The notes beneath the pieces were generated by a model that worked only from the letters and a program-made list of their open reading frames with translations, was not told the origin of the DNA and ran no database searches. A stretch of 64,000 nucleotides of DNA from Proteiniclasticum ruminis DSM 24773 (GTDB lineage Bacteria > Bacillota > Clostridia > Clostridiales > Clostridiaceae), in the NCBI RefSeq assembly GCF_000701905.1, contig NZ_JNKC01000001.1, positions 620,001 through 684,000 on the forward strand, in the 5' to 3' direction. The position numbers and the translations under genes were made by a program. This document shows, one piece after another, positions 16,974-25,282 of this stretch. The stretch's first letter is position 1, and each line of letters begins with the position of its first letter.

Positions 16974-17673
16974 GGCTCTCCTCCTTCAGCAGACGGATGA
17001 TCTCTTCCTCGAAGGTCTCATCTCCCAGTCTATCATGATCCAGCATGGACATCTTTCCATCATGAAGAATGGCAATCTCATCACAAAGATCCGTGGCGAG
17101 CTGAAGAATATGGGTGGAGAAAATGATGATATGGTCTTCTCTGATACTTTTCAGAAGCTTCTTCATTTCCAGTGCCACCACCACATCCAAGGAAGTCAGG
17201 GGTTCATCCAGAAGAATCACCATGGGTTTTGCAATGAGAAACAGAAGCATCTGAATCTTGTTCTTCATGCCATGGGAATATCCCTTCATAAGTCTGTGAC
17301 GGTCTTCCTTCTCAAACTGGATGAGATCAAAATATGCGTCAATCTGCTGAAGATTGTCAATATCATTTTTATGAAGATCCACAAAAAACTTGATGAACTC
17401 GTAACCTGTGAGAAAATCCGGGAGTACAGGGGTAGAGTACACATAGGAGAGATCCTTAGGTCTGATGGGTCTTTCCTCCTCCTGTACAGTCAAATATGCT
17501 TTTCCCTCTTCTGCTTTGATTTCATCTGCCAAAATATTGAAGAGCGTCGTTTTTCCTGCGCCGTTTCTGCCTAACAGTCCATAGATTTTCCCTTTTTCAA
17601 AGGTGAAATCCAGCCCTTTCAGCACCTCTTTCCCTTCAAAGGATTTTTTAATACCTGCTAGTCTCAGTTCCAT
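16963..17673 (-). CDS. ABC transporter ATP-binding subunit
   Basis: 236 residues. Walker A GLLGRNGAGKTTLFN, Walker B VILLDEPLTSLD and the switch His in STHILQL are intact. The signature motif reads YSHGMKNKIQ in place of LSGGQ, as in many ABC-2-type exporters (YtrB, BcrA-like). The ATG is preceded by AAAGGATG. It is translated first in a two-gene operon with the membrane subunit. A 23-base palindrome at 17709-17731, 36 bases upstream of the start, is a likely operator. Confidence 0.9.
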   Translation of the reverse strand: MELRLAGIKKSFEGKEVLKGLDFTFEKGKIYGLLGRNGAGKTTLFNILADEIKAEEGKAYLTVQEEERPIRPKDLSYVYSTPVLPDFLTGYEFIKFFVDLHKNDIDNLQQIDAYFDLIQFEKEDRHRLMKGYSHGMKNKIQMLLFLIAKPMVILLDEPLTSLDVVVALEMKKLLKSIREDHIIIFSTHILQLATDLCDEIAILHDGKMSMLDHDRLGDETFEEEIIRLLKEESHGA

Positions 17674-17708
17674 TTTGTCTACATCCTTTCATCATAAAAT
17701 ATAACTAC

Positions 17709-17731
17709 TATGTGGTATATTATACCACATA
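17709..17731. promoter_or_regulatory. 23-base palindrome upstream of the ABC operon, likely operator
   Basis: TATGTGGTATA and TATACCACATA are exact inverted arms around a single central base. It lies 36 bases before the ATPase start in a short AT-rich region, where a promoter would be. GntR-family (YtrA-type) repressors commonly control such ABC pairs through palindromes of this kind, but no such gene is in the window. Confidence 0.65.
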
Positions 17732-17877
17732 AGATGATAATTTAAACATCTTTTTGTTATTTTTTAGGATTCTTTCATTGATATTTTGAAATCAATCCAC
17801 ATTAATCATACTTTGTTGCAGCGGATGTTTCAATATCATTGCGATAAACATCTGCCATCTCTATTCATGTCCGATAT

Positions 17878-17917
17878 AAAAAGTGGAAGAATCTACATAG
17901 AGACCCTTCCACTTTTT
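17878..17917. terminator. Bidirectional terminator
   Basis: AAAAAGTGGAAG and CTTCCACTTTTT form a 12-pair stem with a 16-base loop and T-tracts on both strands. On the minus strand it ends the gene at 17955-18893. Confidence 0.85.
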
Positions 17918-17954
17918 CTTTTCCATTATATCATCTTAGAATATCTCCTGAACT

Positions 17955-18893
17955 TCACTGGCGGAAAAGATCTTCCCTGGACAGGATATGGTCTAGAGGA
18001 CCATACTTTTCAGTCAGTTCTTCTCTCGTGAACTTCAGACTCCCATCATAAGAACTCTTCTCCAGCATTCCCTCTGATGGCTCATTCTTCACCTTGAATG
18101 TGATTTTATCAGCATTCTCCACCAAAGAGAGCAGCACCAGAGCATTTTTCTCCATGACCCGATGGATTTCATTCACGGGCTCAGCTTCAGGATACTGAAG
18201 AAGATTCGTCAGTTCTTCTTTTGGCTCATAGTACACTGTAATGCCATAGGGTTCTATTTCTGTCTCCAAGGAGATATATCTTTGTACGTAGCCACTGCCT
18301 GGAAGCGGAAGAGCTGAAACTGCTTCTGAAACTTTGCTCGCATTGCCCACATAGGGAGTTTTTAATGCACGCAGTTTCTCCACATCATATTCAACCACGT
18401 CCACCAGCACTTCCAGGCCATACACCGCATCCCCCTTCTCCCGATAGTCTACCTGGAGACTGTACACAAAAGTGCCGCTGCCTTCTGGTATAGAGATCAC
18501 TGCTGCATCTCCATTGATGGTGAAATCGAGCTTAACTTCAGTTTCCGGTTTCCCCTTCTCACTGACTGCAGCGGAGATGATTTCATAGGGTACTTTCTCA
18601 CTTTGCACCAGCGGTGTCAGATAGAGTCTTTGTCCGCTGCTTGCTGCAATCCTGCTTTCTTCTGTATAGGTAAAATTCGCTGGATGATCGCTGTCTGCGA
18701 TGACACTGCGTCCTAAAAATCTCCATTCATAGGTGCCCATCTGTGCTTCTTTCTGAATCTCATCACTGAGAAACGCCTTGAGCTCCGGTGGCTTTGTCAT
18801 TATCTGGCTTTGCAGCTCTGTATAAAGATAAATCCCTCCCAGTACTGCTACAATCAGGGCCATATATACAATACCTCTTCTATTTCCTCTCAT
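17955..18893 (-). CDS. Membrane-anchored protein of unknown function
   Basis: 312 residues. A basic start (MRGNRRG) and one hydrophobic segment (about 9-25) act as an N-terminal anchor or uncleaved signal, so the bulk is outside the membrane. The middle is beta-rich (VKLDFTINGDAAVISIPEGSGTFVYSLQVDY); the C-terminal 100 residues include YITLE-like and FKVKNEPSEG segments. No lipobox Cys and no recognised domain. The ATG follows GGAGGATGGC. Single-gene unit with a strong terminator. Confidence 0.7.
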   Translation of the reverse strand: MRGNRRGIVYMALIVAVLGGIYLYTELQSQIMTKPPELKAFLSDEIQKEAQMGTYEWRFLGRSVIADSDHPANFTYTEESRIAASSGQRLYLTPLVQSEKVPYEIISAAVSEKGKPETEVKLDFTINGDAAVISIPEGSGTFVYSLQVDYREKGDAVYGLEVLVDVVEYDVEKLRALKTPYVGNASKVSEAVSALPLPGSGYVQRYISLETEIEPYGITVYYEPKEELTNLLQYPEAEPVNEIHRVMEKNALVLLSLVENADKITFKVKNEPSEGMLEKSSYDGSLKFTREELTEKYGPLDHILSREDLFRQ

Positions 18894-19042
18894 AAAGCCA
18901 TCCTCCTGTCTTCTGTCCTATTCTAAGTATATCTGTAAAGAATGAAGTGGACCAAAGAAAACCCTTAAGATTTTCTAAACCTATGGAGCGCCGACTTCAT
19001 ACCATTTTCAGAACTTCTTCTGCTTAGGGCAAAATTTACGTC

Positions 19043-19072
19043 TTGTTTACGGTTTCCCCTGTTTCCTATGAT
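19043..19072 (+). promoter_or_regulatory. Probable sigma-A promoter of the yjdI-yjdJ unit
   Basis: TTGTTT at 19043-19048 and TATGAT at 19067-19072 are spaced 18 bases, and the YjdI start follows about 40 bases later. Confidence 0.55.
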
Positions 19073-19110
19073 AAAATGGATGTAACTTTCAAAAAGGAGA
19101 TCAAGTGGCT

Positions 19111-19443
19111 ATGACTGAACAGGAACTACTGGAAACGGGATACCGAAAATACTATGGTGACAAACTCGATATCTATTTCAAGCGCTCCCTATGCACACAC
19201 TCCAGGGTTTGCCTGAAGGGCAGTCCAAAGGTGTTCAACGTGAGAAACCGCCCTTGGATTGACCAAAGAGAAGAACCGGATCTCAAAAAACTCATTGCGG
19301 TGCTGGACGCCTGTCCAACCAAAGCACTGCGGTATATCACACACAAGGAGGAAGAAAAATGGAACTCAAACAAGGAGAAGACAGGCTTTATCTTCTTAAT
19401 GAAGAGGGTATGGAAGCAGGTGAAATCATTTATGAGGAGTTAG
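19111..19443 (+). CDS. yjdI: YjdI-like [4Fe-4S] mono-cluster protein with overlapping tail
   Basis: 110 residues from ATG 19111; an alternative GTG at 19105 sits closer to the AAGGAG. The first 80 residues match the small YjdI/Fer4_19 family: LDIYFKRSLCTHSRVCLKG, FNVRNRPWI and LDACPTKALRY carry the cluster-binding Cys residues. Family members usually end soon after that last motif. Here the frame runs on for about 28 residues (basic, TGFIFLMKRVWKQVKSF) across the first 85 bases of the downstream acetyltransferase gene. That tail is probably a by-product of a lost stop, although it could be a real extension. Confidence 0.8.
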   Translation: MTEQELLETGYRKYYGDKLDIYFKRSLCTHSRVCLKGSPKVFNVRNRPWIDQREEPDLKKLIAVLDACPTKALRYITHKEEEKWNSNKEKTGFIFLMKRVWKQVKSFMRS

Positions 19444-19634
19444 GAAATGAGCTTCTCATCATCAAGCACACCTATACCCACGATGGATTCCAGGGACAAG
19501 GAGTGGGAAAGAAGCTCCTGAACGGTATGGCGGATAAAGCCAGAACAGAAGGGAAAAAAATCCGTCCCATCTGCGAATTCGCTAAAGCTGTCATGGAAAA
19601 AAATGAAGTTTACCATGATGTGCTGGAAAAATAA
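19359..19634 (+). CDS. yjdJ: YjdJ-like GNAT N-acetyltransferase
   Basis: 91 residues, the compact single-domain GNAT form. The acetyl-CoA loop reads THDGFQGQGVGKKLLNGM, and CEFAKAVMEKN near the C-terminus is typical of YjdJ relatives. AAGGAGG lies 8 bases before the ATG, inside the upstream gene, so the two are translationally linked. The YjdI-YjdJ pairing is common in bacteria; substrate unknown. Confidence 0.88.
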   Translation: MELKQGEDRLYLLNEEGMEAGEIIYEELGNELLIIKHTYTHDGFQGQGVGKKLLNGMADKARTEGKKIRPICEFAKAVMEKNEVYHDVLEK

Positions 19635-19666
19635 GAATCAACAAGAGGACAGCAAAGGAGAAGACC

Positions 19667-19909
19667 ATGTGGATTAGATCACAGGACAAGAAAGAACTCG
19701 TAAAAGTCATAAGAGTCTATACTTCCCGGATTTTCGGCGACAAAAAAGGAAAGTACATTCTTTGGGGACAGTTTTCCGGCACCAACCTTTTTGGTGAAAA
19801 TAAAACTACCCTCGGAATCTATCCCACAGAAGAGCGGCTGATGGAAGAGCTCGCTCTCATAGAGTCCGCTCTGAAAGAGAATCCAGAAGGATTTTATGAA
19901 ATGAGATGA
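19667..19909 (+). CDS. Small conserved-looking protein of unknown function
   Basis: 80 residues from an ATG with AAAGGAG seven bases upstream. It starts MWIRSQDKKELVKV, an opening I associate with short Firmicutes proteins of unknown role, and continues with beta-type stretches (KYILWGQFSGTN, TTLGIYPTEE) and a final helix. No membrane segment. It is the last gene before a strong terminator, 32 bases after the acetyltransferase. Confidence 0.7.
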   Translation: MWIRSQDKKELVKVIRVYTSRIFGDKKGKYILWGQFSGTNLFGENKTTLGIYPTEERLMEELALIESALKENPEGFYEMR

Positions 19910-19910
19910 A

Positions 19911-19957
19911 AAAAACCAGGTAATCTGATGCACTTCGCATGATTACCTGGTTTTTTT
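19911..19957. terminator. Strong bidirectional terminator
   Basis: AACCAGGTAATC pairs with GATTACCTGGTT (12 pairs) with A- and T-tracts on both sides, directly after the stop of the 80-residue gene. Confidence 0.92.
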
Positions 19958-20034
19958 CATCTGTTGATCCTTAAGAGATCTTATGTCACCCGATTCCTTG
20001 AAGGATGGCTCATCGCCCTTTATCTATTTCGATT

Positions 20035-21684
20035 CTATTTCTTTTTCATTTTCAAGTACCGGAGATAGGTTTTGTGGCCGCCGGATAGGTTGTAGACGTG
20101 CTCCACCCCACTGTTGAGAAAGATATTCTGCACCGCATTACCCGTGGTGCCTTTATTGCAGTAAGTCACGGTGATGGTATCCTTCTCCAGATCTTTCGCA
20201 AAGTCCCTTGCAGCGCTATGCGGCACATTTATGGCATTCTCCACATGACTGGCTTCATACTGCTTTATCACTCTGGCGTCCACGATCCTCACCTTTTTCC
20301 CTGAAGCAACAAGCTCATCCAGCTCTTTGTTTGTCATGACAGGTCGATTGCCATAAATGGCATTTTCCTGGATCATCCCGGTATACATCACAGGATCTTT
20401 TGTTGTCGAAAAAGGTGGTGCATAGGCAAGATCCAGATGAACAAGATCCTGAACCTTCGCACCAAAGGTGATCAGTGCTGCGAAGACATCCACCCTCTTG
20501 TCCACTCCTTCTGGTCCAATGATTTGTACCCCAAGTAGCCGTCCGTCTTTTTTATCTGCTACGGACTTGATGACCATTTCTTTGCCGCCCATATATTCCG
20601 GACGGTTTGGCTTAATGTTGTGACTGACTGAAATTTCATACCCTTCTTTCAGCGCTTCTCTTTCTGTAAGCCCTGTTTGTGCCACGGCAAGATCAAAAAT
20701 CTTATAGATTCCTGTCCCTAGAACGCCTCTAAATTCAAGGTTCCCACCCGTGGCATTGTTTCCAGCTATTCTTCCGGTCTTGTTGGCTGTGGAACCCAGC
20801 GGTCTGTACACAGGTTTTCCTGTAATGCTATGATACTGCTCCATGCAGTCTCCTGCAGCATAGATATCTGCTACTGACGTTTCCGTGAACGGATTCACCT
20901 TTATAGCGCCTGTAACGCCAAGCTCAATGCCCGCATCCTTTGCAAGCTCCACATGAGGGCGTACACCAGTGGCTATAATGACAAGATCACCTGGGAGCTT
21001 GTCATCATCAGAAAGAATCACCTCATTCTCAGTGATTTCCTTTGCTGATTTGCCTGTTATGACCCGCACACCTTTTGTGATTAGATGTTCTTCTACCAGA
21101 ATGGCCATATCTTCATCCAGTCCTGGGGATACCTGTGGCAGAAGCTCCACCATGGTGACATCCATGCTAAGATGCTTCAGATTCTCAGCCATCTCCAGTC
21201 CGATGAAACCTGTACCGATGGTTACTGCTTGTTTGGGACTGTTGTTCTCGATATACTCCTTGATTCTATACATGTCATTTATGTTTCGTAAACTGAAAAC
21301 GTGCTTGTTCTCCACACCTGGAATAGGCGGTACAACAGACCGTGCTCCTGTGGCTAAAATCAGCTTATCATAGGTGTCTTCAAAAACCTCTGATGTTTCC
21401 AGATTCTGAACCTTCAGTATTTTTCTTGCTGCATCGACATGTAAAACCTCATATCCAGTCTTAATGTCCACATTATATTTTGATTTAAAGAACTTAGGGT
21501 CTCTTGGTGTTAGCTCTTCCCCATTTTCCACTTCTCCGCCGATGTAATAGGGCATCCCGCATCCAGAATAGGAAATATAGGTATCTTTCTCATAAATGAT
21601 GATTTCTGCTTCTTCGCTGTTTCTTCTTGCTTTTGCAGCCGCTGAAGTTCCTGCCGCCACGGCACCAATGATCCGTATTTTCAT
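20035..21684 (-). CDS. CoA-disulfide reductase with fused rhodanese domain
   Basis: 549 residues from ATG 21684, with AGAGGAG upstream. N-terminal FAD site IIGAVAAGTSAAAKARR, active Cys42 in SYSGCGMPYYIGG, NAD(P)H site TIGTGFIGLEMAENL, and a C-terminal dimerisation domain form the pyridine-nucleotide disulfide reductase of the CoADR type. Residues about 455-549 are a rhodanese domain with its own active Cys in VTYCNKGTTG. The fused form (CoADR-RHD) reduces CoA disulfide, persulfide or polysulfide with NAD(P)H in characterised relatives. It is divergent from an ArsR-permease-thioredoxin operon, suggesting a shared thiol or metalloid-stress role. Confidence 0.93.
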   Translation of the reverse strand: MKIRIIGAVAAGTSAAAKARRNSEEAEIIIYEKDTYISYSGCGMPYYIGGEVENGEELTPRDPKFFKSKYNVDIKTGYEVLHVDAARKILKVQNLETSEVFEDTYDKLILATGARSVVPPIPGVENKHVFSLRNINDMYRIKEYIENNSPKQAVTIGTGFIGLEMAENLKHLSMDVTMVELLPQVSPGLDEDMAILVEEHLITKGVRVITGKSAKEITENEVILSDDDKLPGDLVIIATGVRPHVELAKDAGIELGVTGAIKVNPFTETSVADIYAAGDCMEQYHSITGKPVYRPLGSTANKTGRIAGNNATGGNLEFRGVLGTGIYKIFDLAVAQTGLTEREALKEGYEISVSHNIKPNRPEYMGGKEMVIKSVADKKDGRLLGVQIIGPEGVDKRVDVFAALITFGAKVQDLVHLDLAYAPPFSTTKDPVMYTGMIQENAIYGNRPVMTNKELDELVASGKKVRIVDARVIKQYEASHVENAINVPHSAARDFAKDLEKDTITVTYCNKGTTGNAVQNIFLNSGVEHVYNLSGGHKTYLRYLKMKKK

Positions 21685-21830
21685 AAAACTCTCCTCTTCC
21701 ATTTATTAAGTTTAAAACACTTCCATTGTACTAAATTCTTGTTAACACCATGTTAATGCAGCACAGATAACCTGATAAACATTTTTATATCAATCATGTG
21801 AACCTGCGTAAAGTTATTTTTTATCAATCA

Positions 21831-21859
21831 TTGACAGGAACAAATCCCAAGAGTAATAT
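21831..21859 (+). promoter_or_regulatory. Sigma-A promoter of the arsR operon
   Basis: Consensus TTGACA at 21831-21836 and TAATAT at 21854-21859, spaced exactly 17 bases. The ArsR operator follows immediately downstream. Confidence 0.88.
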
Positions 21860-21862
21860 AAT

Positions 21863-21884
21863 CATATTCCCATATGAGAATATG
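21863..21884. promoter_or_regulatory. ArsR/SmtB-type operator
   Basis: Inverted repeat CATATTC and GAATATG with an 8-base spacer that itself holds CATATG, giving three ATAT steps. It covers the expected transcription start, 26 bases before the ArsR start codon, so repressor binding would block transcription (autoregulation). Confidence 0.75.
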
Positions 21885-21909
21885 TGCATTTGTGAAAGGA
21901 CGTGACACC

Positions 21910-22272
21910 ATGAATGAGCTGACCAATATTTTTAAAACCCTCTCAGATGAGACCAGACTGAGAATTATGATGCTTCTATACCAAGATGAGCTCTGCGTAT
22001 GTGAAATCAGTGGAATTCTCAATGTGCCCCAACCGACGGTCTCAAAAGGGCTTTCCAAACTTAGAGACCTGTATCTTGTGGTAGATACCAGAAAAGAGAA
22101 ATTTGTTTATTATAAACTGAGAGCTGACCATGATCTTCTGAACAGTATTCTTTCAGACATCCTGAAAAGCATTGGTCAGTATCCACAGCTTCAGGAAGAT
22201 CAGAAAAATATCGCCACCAAATGGCAGTACAGCGAATCTCAGACCCTCATCAGCAAGAATTTTACACTGTAA
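21910..22272 (+). CDS. ArsR/SmtB-family metalloregulator
   Basis: 120 residues from ATG 21910 after AAAGGA. It is a winged-helix repressor: FKTLSDETRLRIMMLLYQDELCVCEISGIL contains the Cys-x-Cys pair in helix alpha-3 that binds As(III) or other soft metals in ArsR-type sensors. The recognition helix is VPQPTVSKGLSKLRDL. It is the first gene of the operon with a permease and a thioredoxin-like protein, under a consensus promoter overlaid by a matching operator. The inducer is probably arsenite or another soft metal; this is not proven by sequence. Confidence 0.92.
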   Translation: MNELTNIFKTLSDETRLRIMMLLYQDELCVCEISGILNVPQPTVSKGLSKLRDLYLVVDTRKEKFVYYKLRADHDLLNSILSDILKSIGQYPQLQEDQKNIATKWQYSESQTLISKNFTL

Positions 22273-22289
22273 TATAGAAGGAGATCATC

Positions 22290-23294
22290 ATGGTAATTTT
22301 TCAATGGATCAACAATCAGCTGCTGAAGATGAACTGGCTGTTTGAGCTGGTCGAAGGTCTGGTTGTAAAAGTATTTGGACTCAGCATGGACAGCCGGCTT
22401 GGCGCCAGTGTTCACTTTTTCATCTACGATGTTATTAAAATTTTTATACTGCTTTCCGCACTTATTTTTGTGATTTCCTATGTGCAGAGCTTCTTCCCGC
22501 CAGAAAGGACAAAGCGGATCCTCGGAAACTTCAATGGAATCACAGCCAATATTCTTGCCGCTCTTTTGGGGACCATCACTCCCTTCTGTTCCTGCTCTTC
22601 TATCCCACTTTTCATTGGGTTTACCAGTGCAGGGCTGCCCATCGGAACAACCTTTTCCTTCCTGATATCCTCCCCTTTGGTGGATCTTGCCTCAGTCATT
22701 CTTTTGGCAGGAATTTTCAACTGGAAAATCGCCATTGCCTATGTCATCGTTGGCTTGGTTCTTGCCGTCATTGGCGGAACAGTCATCGGCCATCTGAAGC
22801 TTGAATCACATGTGGAGTCCTTTGTATTCCAGAACAATTTAAAGATGGGGGAAGAAGATCCATTATCTATAAAAGAAAGATTAGAGTTTGCGAAGGATCA
22901 AGTTCTCGATATCATCAGGAAAGTTTGGATTTATGTGCTCATTGGTGTCGGTATCGGTGCTGCAATCCATAACTACATCCCAGAAACCTTCATCACCTCC
23001 ATCTTAGGTGCAGACAAATGGTGGTCTGTCCTTGTGGCAACCATCGTTGGTATTCCCATGTATGCGGATATCTTCGGAACCCTTCCCATCGCCGAAGCAT
23101 TAATTGCAAAAGGAGTAGGTTTAGGAACCGCTTTAGCCTTCATGATGGGCGTCACCGCCTTATCTCTGCCTTCTCTGGTCATGCTGTCCAAGGTGGTGAA
23201 GCCAAAACTTCTGGCCATTTTCTTTGGCATCGTCGCTGTAGGTATTGTCCTCATCGGCTACAGTTTTAACGCGTTCAGTTACTTGTTCATTTAG
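22290..23294 (+). CDS. ArsP/YraQ-family (UPF0718) permease
   Basis: 334 residues and eight or more membrane segments in two halves. The conserved TPFCSCSSIPLFIGFTSAGL segment is the hallmark of the DUF318/UPF0718 permeases, which include ArsP, an exporter of trivalent methylated or aromatic arsenicals, and related metal permeases. The second half has the matching GIPMYADIFGTLPIAEAL. It is 17 bases after arsR with AGAAGGAG before ATG. The ArsR control supports metalloid export, but family members differ in substrate. Confidence 0.88.
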   Translation: MVIFQWINNQLLKMNWLFELVEGLVVKVFGLSMDSRLGASVHFFIYDVIKIFILLSALIFVISYVQSFFPPERTKRILGNFNGITANILAALLGTITPFCSCSSIPLFIGFTSAGLPIGTTFSFLISSPLVDLASVILLAGIFNWKIAIAYVIVGLVLAVIGGTVIGHLKLESHVESFVFQNNLKMGEEDPLSIKERLEFAKDQVLDIIRKVWIYVLIGVGIGAAIHNYIPETFITSILGADKWWSVLVATIVGIPMYADIFGTLPIAEALIAKGVGLGTALAFMMGVTALSLPSLVMLSKVVKPKLLAIFFGIVAVGIVLIGYSFNAFSYLFI

Positions 23295-23347
23295 TTATCC
23301 ATATTTATTCATATATAAAAAATATAGTAAAACAAGGAGAGTTCATC

Positions 23348-23584
23348 ATGAAAATTAAAGTATTAGGATCCGGCTGCAAAAACTGTGTAAATCTTGCAAA
23401 GAACACGGAAGAGGCCCTGAAAGAACTCGGCATAGAAGCGGAGATTATCAAAGTAACAGACTTCAAAGACATCGCTTCCTATGGCATCATGTCCACCCCT
23501 GGGCTGGTCATTGATGAAGAAGTGGTTTCTTATGGGAAAGTGCTGAAACCAAGCGCCATCAAAGAGATTCTTGAAAAAAGATAA
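23348..23584 (+). CDS. Small thioredoxin-fold redox protein
   Basis: 78 residues. Begins MKIKVLGSGCKNCVNL with a CxxC redox pair and ends with the cis-Pro region MSTPGLVIDEEVVSYGKVL, the pattern of the redox-active disulfide protein 2 family (TIGR00412), often encoded next to UPF0718 permeases. It probably supplies reducing equivalents or hands thiol-bound metal to the permease. Third gene of the arsR operon, 53 bases after the permease, with AAGGAGAG before ATG. Confidence 0.9.
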   Translation: MKIKVLGSGCKNCVNLAKNTEEALKELGIEAEIIKVTDFKDIASYGIMSTPGLVIDEEVVSYGKVLKPSAIKEILEKR

Positions 23585-23590
23585 TCTTAT

Positions 23591-23624
23591 TGTGGTTTGA
23601 GCATCCAGTGATGTCCAAACCACA
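23591..23624 (+). terminator. Hairpin at the end of the arsR operon
   Basis: TGTGGTTTG pairs with CAAACCACA, starting seven bases after the last stop codon. The T-run that follows is poor, so termination may be weak. Confidence 0.45.
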
Positions 23625-23741
23625 TCACATTTGTAAAATAACAAATTCCAGTAAAGGGTTCAGAATGAACGAAGCTCTGTAAAACGAAAAAGTCGTTATC
23701 CGCATGACTCAGTCCTCTGAACTTCCGCTGGCTGAAAACGC

Positions 23742-23778
23742 AAAAAATCCGGTCTCCTTATAGGAAGCCGGATTTTTT
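23742..23778. terminator. Bidirectional terminator
   Basis: AAAAAATCCGG and CCGGATTTTTT form an 11-pair stem with a 15-base loop. It separates the arsR operon from the converging mgtE copy 2. Confidence 0.88.
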
Positions 23779-23833
23779 GCTGTAACCAAGCATAATTTCG
23801 TTCAGATTCTGGCAGTGTCACAATACAGCTCCA

Positions 23834-25174
23834 TCAGATATGGAGGATCCACCTGGCCAGGTAGAAGTAAACAAGTAGAGAGGAAGCATCCACGATGGTT
23901 GTAATCATAGGCGCTGCCATGATGGCCGGGTCCGCTTTGATTTTCTTTGCAAAAAAAGGAAGCAGTGCTCCCATGAGCTTTGCCATAATTACTGTGGCAA
24001 GGATTGCTAAAGAAACCACGAGAACGATAAGCGGTTTATCCGGATATAGTAACCGGAGCCTGATATAGGTGAGGAGTGCCAAGACCGTACCAGTCATGAG
24101 AGATACCTCAAACTCCTTGATAAACACCTTCACAATGTCCTTCATTTCAATTTCTCCCAGGACCAATCCACGGATGATGAGCGTACTGGACTGGGAACCT
24201 GAATTTCCTCCAGTGTCTGTGAGCATAGGGATGAACGTCACAAGAACTGGAATCACAAGAAATGCATCTTCAAAGGATGTCAGAATGGCACCGGTCAAAA
24301 TACCAGAAAGCATAAGAAACGTAAGCCATCCCATTCTGTTCTTCGCCAATTCCCATACAGAAGTCTTCAGATAAGGCTTGTCTGATGGCACAGTACCTGC
24401 CATCTTCTCAAAGTCTTCTGTATCCTCTTCCAGGATAACATCCATGATATCATCCACCGTGATAATGCCCACAAGTCGGTTTTCCTTGTCCACCACAGGA
24501 AGTGTCATAAAATCATACCGGCTGAAAATCTCTGCCACATCTTCTACGTCATCTTCTGTCTGCACACGAACTACTTTTTCTTCCATGAGGTCTTCCACTG
24601 TGAGATGGTCTTCAGAAAGAAGAAGCGTTCTTAAAGTGACCACCCCCAGCAATACTCTCGTATCACTGACCACAAAACAGCTGTACAGCGTCTCGCTGTC
24701 CTGGCCGTTCTGTCGGAGATAATCAATAGCTTCTGATACCTTGAGACTTTTCTTTAAGCTGGTATATTCTGAAGTCATGATGCTTCCAGCTGTATCTACC
24801 TTATACTGCAGAAACCGGTTCAGCGTAGCCCGGTCCTCTGGATGTACCCGGTCGAGAATTTCTGCCACCAAAGAGGCTGGAAGTTCTTCCAGAAGATCCA
24901 CCAGGTCATCCACAAACATTTCCTTCACCAGATGATCAATCTCTTCTGTTGTGATTTCAGAAAGAAGAGTTTCCTGAAGATCCGGATCCATTTCAGAAAA
25001 AACATCTACCGCAAGATCTTTAGGCAACAGCCTCATGGTGAGAATTCTCTCATCCTTCGTCATTTTCTCTATCAGTTCAGCCAGATCCACTGGATTCTCT
25101 TGCTCCAGTTCCTTTCTGAGCTTCATGAATTCTTTGTTTTTTAAAAGTATTTGGAGGTGTTCTAGTTTTTCCAA
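23834..25174 (-). CDS. mgtE: Magnesium transporter MgtE (copy 2)
   Basis: About 446 residues from TTG 25174, placed by AGAGGTG six bases upstream; a GTG at 25183 is an alternative. Same architecture as the copy at 8950-10302: N domain, tandem CBS domains (VVDKENRLVGIITVDDIMDVI), then the membrane domain with DTGGNSGSQSSTLIIRG and TTIVDASSLLVYFYLA. The pore loop starts with D instead of N, and Gly-Asn-Ala became Gly-Asn-Ser. The copies are clearly paralogues but widely diverged, so the duplication is old. It may differ in Mg2+ affinity or also carry another divalent metal. Confidence 0.95.
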   Translation of the reverse strand: MEKLEHLQILLKNKEFMKLRKELEQENPVDLAELIEKMTKDERILTMRLLPKDLAVDVFSEMDPDLQETLLSEITTEEIDHLVKEMFVDDLVDLLEELPASLVAEILDRVHPEDRATLNRFLQYKVDTAGSIMTSEYTSLKKSLKVSEAIDYLRQNGQDSETLYSCFVVSDTRVLLGVVTLRTLLLSEDHLTVEDLMEEKVVRVQTEDDVEDVAEIFSRYDFMTLPVVDKENRLVGIITVDDIMDVILEEDTEDFEKMAGTVPSDKPYLKTSVWELAKNRMGWLTFLMLSGILTGAILTSFEDAFLVIPVLVTFIPMLTDTGGNSGSQSSTLIIRGLVLGEIEMKDIVKVFIKEFEVSLMTGTVLALLTYIRLRLLYPDKPLIVLVVSLAILATVIMAKLMGALLPFFAKKIKADPAIMAAPMITTIVDASSLLVYFYLARWILHI

Positions 25175-25282
25175 TACAATCACCTCTCCTTTCCATTTAT
25201 CATCTATCAGTATAAATCATCTGATTTTTATTTTCATCCTTACGACGTGAATACTTCAGATTTTTCTCTCCAAAGACCTCTG

